Below, piece after piece: positions 6,275 through 8,102 of a stretch of DNA of 8,102 bases. The translations under genes were made by a program, and so were the position numbers. Below the pieces are notes generated by a model that was given only the letters and a program-made list of their open reading frames with translations, had not been told where the DNA came from and ran no database searches. Each line of letters opens with the position of its first letter. The stretch's first letter is position 1. Source of the stretch: an uncultured Eubacteriales bacterium (lineage in GTDB: Bacteria; Bacillota; Clostridia; Christensenellales; CAG-314). Location of the stretch: assembly GCA_948938605.1 (NCBI GenBank), contig CARAIG010000008.1:1-8102 (forward strand). Reading direction: 5' to 3'.

Positions 6275-8008
6275 ATGATGAAAAAACAGTTGACGAAAAA
6301 GACGAAAATAGTACTGATTGTTTTAGGCTCGGTTTTATTGGCTGCCATTATAGGTTTGTCTGTATGGGGGGGGGTAGCATTATCCCGCAGAGAACGCATT
6401 TTGCTTGACAGCATTAACGTAAACCAAGTAAACAAAGAACAACGGATAAAAGTTGAATGGAATACAAGCGGCGGCGCAGCTTCCAAAGTGGATATAACTA
6501 TCAAAAAATCCAACGGAATTACCGACAGCCAAATAACCATTGCCAACGCTTCGCTGATTGCTAAGGGGAGTACCGTCCTTAGCGCAAGTTACGGCAAAAA
6601 TACCGTTGAAGTCACTGTGTACAACAATGTAAATTCATCGTCTAAAACAACCGAAGTAAGCGTATTTACCGACGAATATGTAATAGCTCCGCTAGTGGCT
6701 ACTATGCCTGTTACGTTGTTTTCGTTGCGTATGGGCGAAATAACGGACAATTACAGTATTCCTACGTTTGTTTGGCTTCAACGCGGAGCCGCGTGGAATT
6801 ATAAGGAAATGCCCGAAAACGTAAATCTTATACCTATGTCTACGTTGGACGTTATGGCAGGATACTTGGGTGACAATACTTCCAAAATGTACTACGAAAC
6901 GAGCAAATGGGTAGGCGAACTTTACGAAATGAACAAAAATTCGAAGTTCCACTTTTACGTAAACGACTATCACCCGTTTTTCTGGTTGGAAGCAACTTAT
7001 CTTAACCGTATTCCTACAAGTAATTACGATGTAACGTTGTTGACCGACGGTACTGCGTCTAATTCGGTATTCGAATCGTTGTATACTACCGATACGGCAT
7101 TGAGCGATTACAATAAAATGGTTGCGGAATACAACGAATTTAAACAGGATTTGTGGGATGCAAACAATCCCGACGGGTACAATAACTTGATAAGTATTCC
7201 TATTGCTACGGCACGTACGCAAAAATGGGTTTTACCTATGTTAAAGGAAGAACCGAATGTTAAAATTATTTTAACGCGCGCATATTTTGCAGGCAATGAC
7301 GAAACAACGAATACCACTATAAAGCAATATGTAAACGAACTTACCGAACAAGGTAAAATAGAAGTGGTTAATTTGTACACACTGTTAAATGCGTTAAGCG
7401 AAGCGGACAAGCAGCACGTCAAATCGTTGTATAAGTTCGGCGATAACGTATTTGAAAAGGCAGCTCAGGAAAATAAAACCGCTATGGTAATACTAGGCAC
7501 CCGTACAAATAACGAAGCAGACTTCGAAAGATATGTTGCCGCAACAAAAGCAATATACGGCGACGGTTACGTATATTACTATAAAGGACATCCCTGGACG
7601 CCTACGTCTTCCGACTCGGCAAAAGCAGAAAGGCTCGAACAATTAGGTCTTATCGACGTCGATTCCAGTATTGCGGCTGAATTGCTGTTTTTCTTTAATC
7701 CTGACATTGTCGCTACCGGTTACGGTTCAACGACTTTCGGTTCGTTAAACGACAATCAAACAGGCGGCATATGGGGTACTACGTTGGAAAACGCAAAGGC
7801 AACTTACAGCGAAAACGTTAAATTTGTAATTAACGAAGTGTCTTTGTTGGATTCCAAATTTAACAGTGTCGCTTCTGCAGGCGATATGGTGGTGGAATTT
7901 AACGACAATCCCGATTACGATATTGCTGTTTGCAAAATAACCAATAGCAAGGTGTCGGTAAAGTATTATTTGCGTCAAGGCGGTAGTTTCACCGAAGTGA
8001 AAAAATAA
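6275..8008 (+). CDS. Membrane-anchored Ig-like/GT80-type sialyltransferase with an internal G9 tract
   Basis: A 577-residue protein. Residues 1-11 are Lys-rich; 12-36 form one hydrophobic anchor with no lipobox and no clear cleavage site; about 42-148 form a beta-rich Ig-like domain; about 150-577 resemble the two-Rossmann (GT-B) sialyltransferases of family GT80 (Pasteurella PmST1, Photobacterium enzymes). Candidate active-site residues are D258 in TDGT (PmST1 D141, general base), H439 in KGHP (H311, general acid), E469 (E338, cytidine binding) and S485/T486 (S355/S356, phosphate). The H-E and E-S gaps are 30 and 16 against 27 and 17 in PmST1. Some Photobacterium enzymes also carry an N-terminal Ig-like domain. 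Expected reaction: transfer of sialic acid, or a related nonulosonic acid, from its CMP sugar to a glycan. A run of nine G (6366-6374) falls in codons 31-34. Assignment is by recognised motifs and remembered family sequences; the donor and acceptor are unknown. Confidence 0.72.
   Translation: MMKKQLTKKTKIVLIVLGSVLLAAIIGLSVWGGVALSRRERILLDSINVNQVNKEQRIKVEWNTSGGAASKVDITIKKSNGITDSQITIANASLIAKGSTVLSASYGKNTVEVTVYNNVNSSSKTTEVSVFTDEYVIAPLVATMPVTLFSLRMGEITDNYSIPTFVWLQRGAAWNYKEMPENVNLIPMSTLDVMAGYLGDNTSKMYYETSKWVGELYEMNKNSKFHFYVNDYHPFFWLEATYLNRIPTSNYDVTLLTDGTASNSVFESLYTTDTALSDYNKMVAEYNEFKQDLWDANNPDGYNNLISIPIATARTQKWVLPMLKEEPNVKIILTRAYFAGNDETTNTTIKQYVNELTEQGKIEVVNLYTLLNALSEADKQHVKSLYKFGDNVFEKAAQENKTAMVILGTRTNNEADFERYVAATKAIYGDGYVYYYKGHPWTPTSSDSAKAERLEQLGLIDVDSSIAAELLFFFNPDIVATGYGSTTFGSLNDNQTGGIWGTTLENAKATYSENVKFVINEVSLLDSKFNSVASAGDMVVEFNDNPDYDIAVCKITNSKVSVKYYLRQGGSFTEVKK
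6366..6374 (+). repeat. Poly-G tract (G9), candidate phase-variation switch
   Basis: Nine consecutive G span codons 31-34 (Trp-Gly-Gly-Val) of the membrane anchor of the sialyltransferase-like gene. With eight G the next codon is TAG directly after the tract. With ten G a TGA is reached 11 codons after the tract. Only nine (or nine plus or minus three) keeps the gene open, so slippage would work as an on/off switch. It is the longest G run in the window. Confidence 0.7.
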
Positions 8009-8017
8009 CGAATTTAA

Positions 8018-8049
8018 AACGGCGAAATGCGTTTTTGCATTTCGCCGTT
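8018..8049. terminator. 13-bp hairpin after the sialyltransferase-like gene
   Basis: AACGGCGAAATGC (8018-8030) pairs perfectly with GCATTTCGCCGTT (8037-8049) across a 6-base loop, starting 10 bases after the stop codon. On the plus strand the tail (ATTGTATA) is only weakly U-rich. On the minus strand the stem runs into TTTTAAATT. It may work in both directions. Confidence 0.7.
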
Positions 8050-8061
8050 ATTGTATACGAA

Positions 8062-8084
8062 AACCCCGCGATAGTCGCGGGGTT
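8062..8084 (-). terminator. GC-rich 10-bp hairpin, probable terminator of a converging gene
   Basis: AACCCCGCGA (8062-8071) pairs perfectly with TCGCGGGGTT (8075-8084) across a 3-base loop. No T-run follows on the plus strand. On the minus strand the stem ends in TTTTCGTATAC, which fits a rho-independent terminator for a minus-strand gene lying beyond the right edge of the window. That gene is not visible here. Confidence 0.5.
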
Positions 8085-8102
8085 CAGTAAAGGTTCTACC
8101 GA

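Noticed and set aside
1..8102. CRISPR arrays, tRNA or rRNA genes, insertion sequences, prophage genes
   Set aside because: No spaced direct repeats, cloverleaf, rRNA-like sequence, transposase or terminal inverted repeat was seen on either strand.

Overview
The window looks like a chromosomal contig end from an uncultured Bacillota (Firmicutes), most likely a Clostridia-type gut or environmental lineage. This is judged from moderate-to-low GC, the ClpC-type AAA+ protein, Shine-Dalgarno sites and the style of the promoters; the taxonomic call is an inference. The first 23 bases are not genomic: they match the 3' end of the Illumina TruSeq read-2 adapter.

Layout: (1) 35-826, minus strand, a complete PHP-family phosphoesterase resembling HisJ histidinol-phosphatase. 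(2) 827-1000, a divergent promoter region in which each side has a TATAAT box exactly 7 nt before an ATG. (3) 1001-1093, a possible 30-residue single-span membrane peptide whose stop codon overlaps the start of (4) 1090-3633, a P2-type Ca2+-transporting ATPase with all catalytic motifs. (5) 3648-3676, a strong extended -10 promoter driving (6) 3715-6162, a complete ClpC-like two-AAA unfoldase with a ClpP-docking loop. (7) 6275-8008, a membrane-anchored protein with an Ig-like domain and a GT80-type sialyltransferase domain, preceded by its own promoter and followed by a 13-bp hairpin. (8) A second hairpin at 8062-8084.

The genes do not form one pathway. The ATPase and ClpC are general ion-homeostasis and protein quality-control functions, each with its own apparent promoter. 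The most notable gene is the last one. Its D/H/E/S-T catalytic signature and spacing match the Pasteurella/Photobacterium sialyltransferases, and a run of nine G sits inside the codons of its membrane anchor. Losing or gaining one G would stop translation at once or within about 12 codons, so the gene has the form of a phase-variable glycosyltransferase switch, currently in the ON frame. Other points of interest are the micropeptide overlapping the calcium pump, the leaderless-type promoters, and a ClpC N-domain lacking both glutamates used for phosphoarginine recognition.
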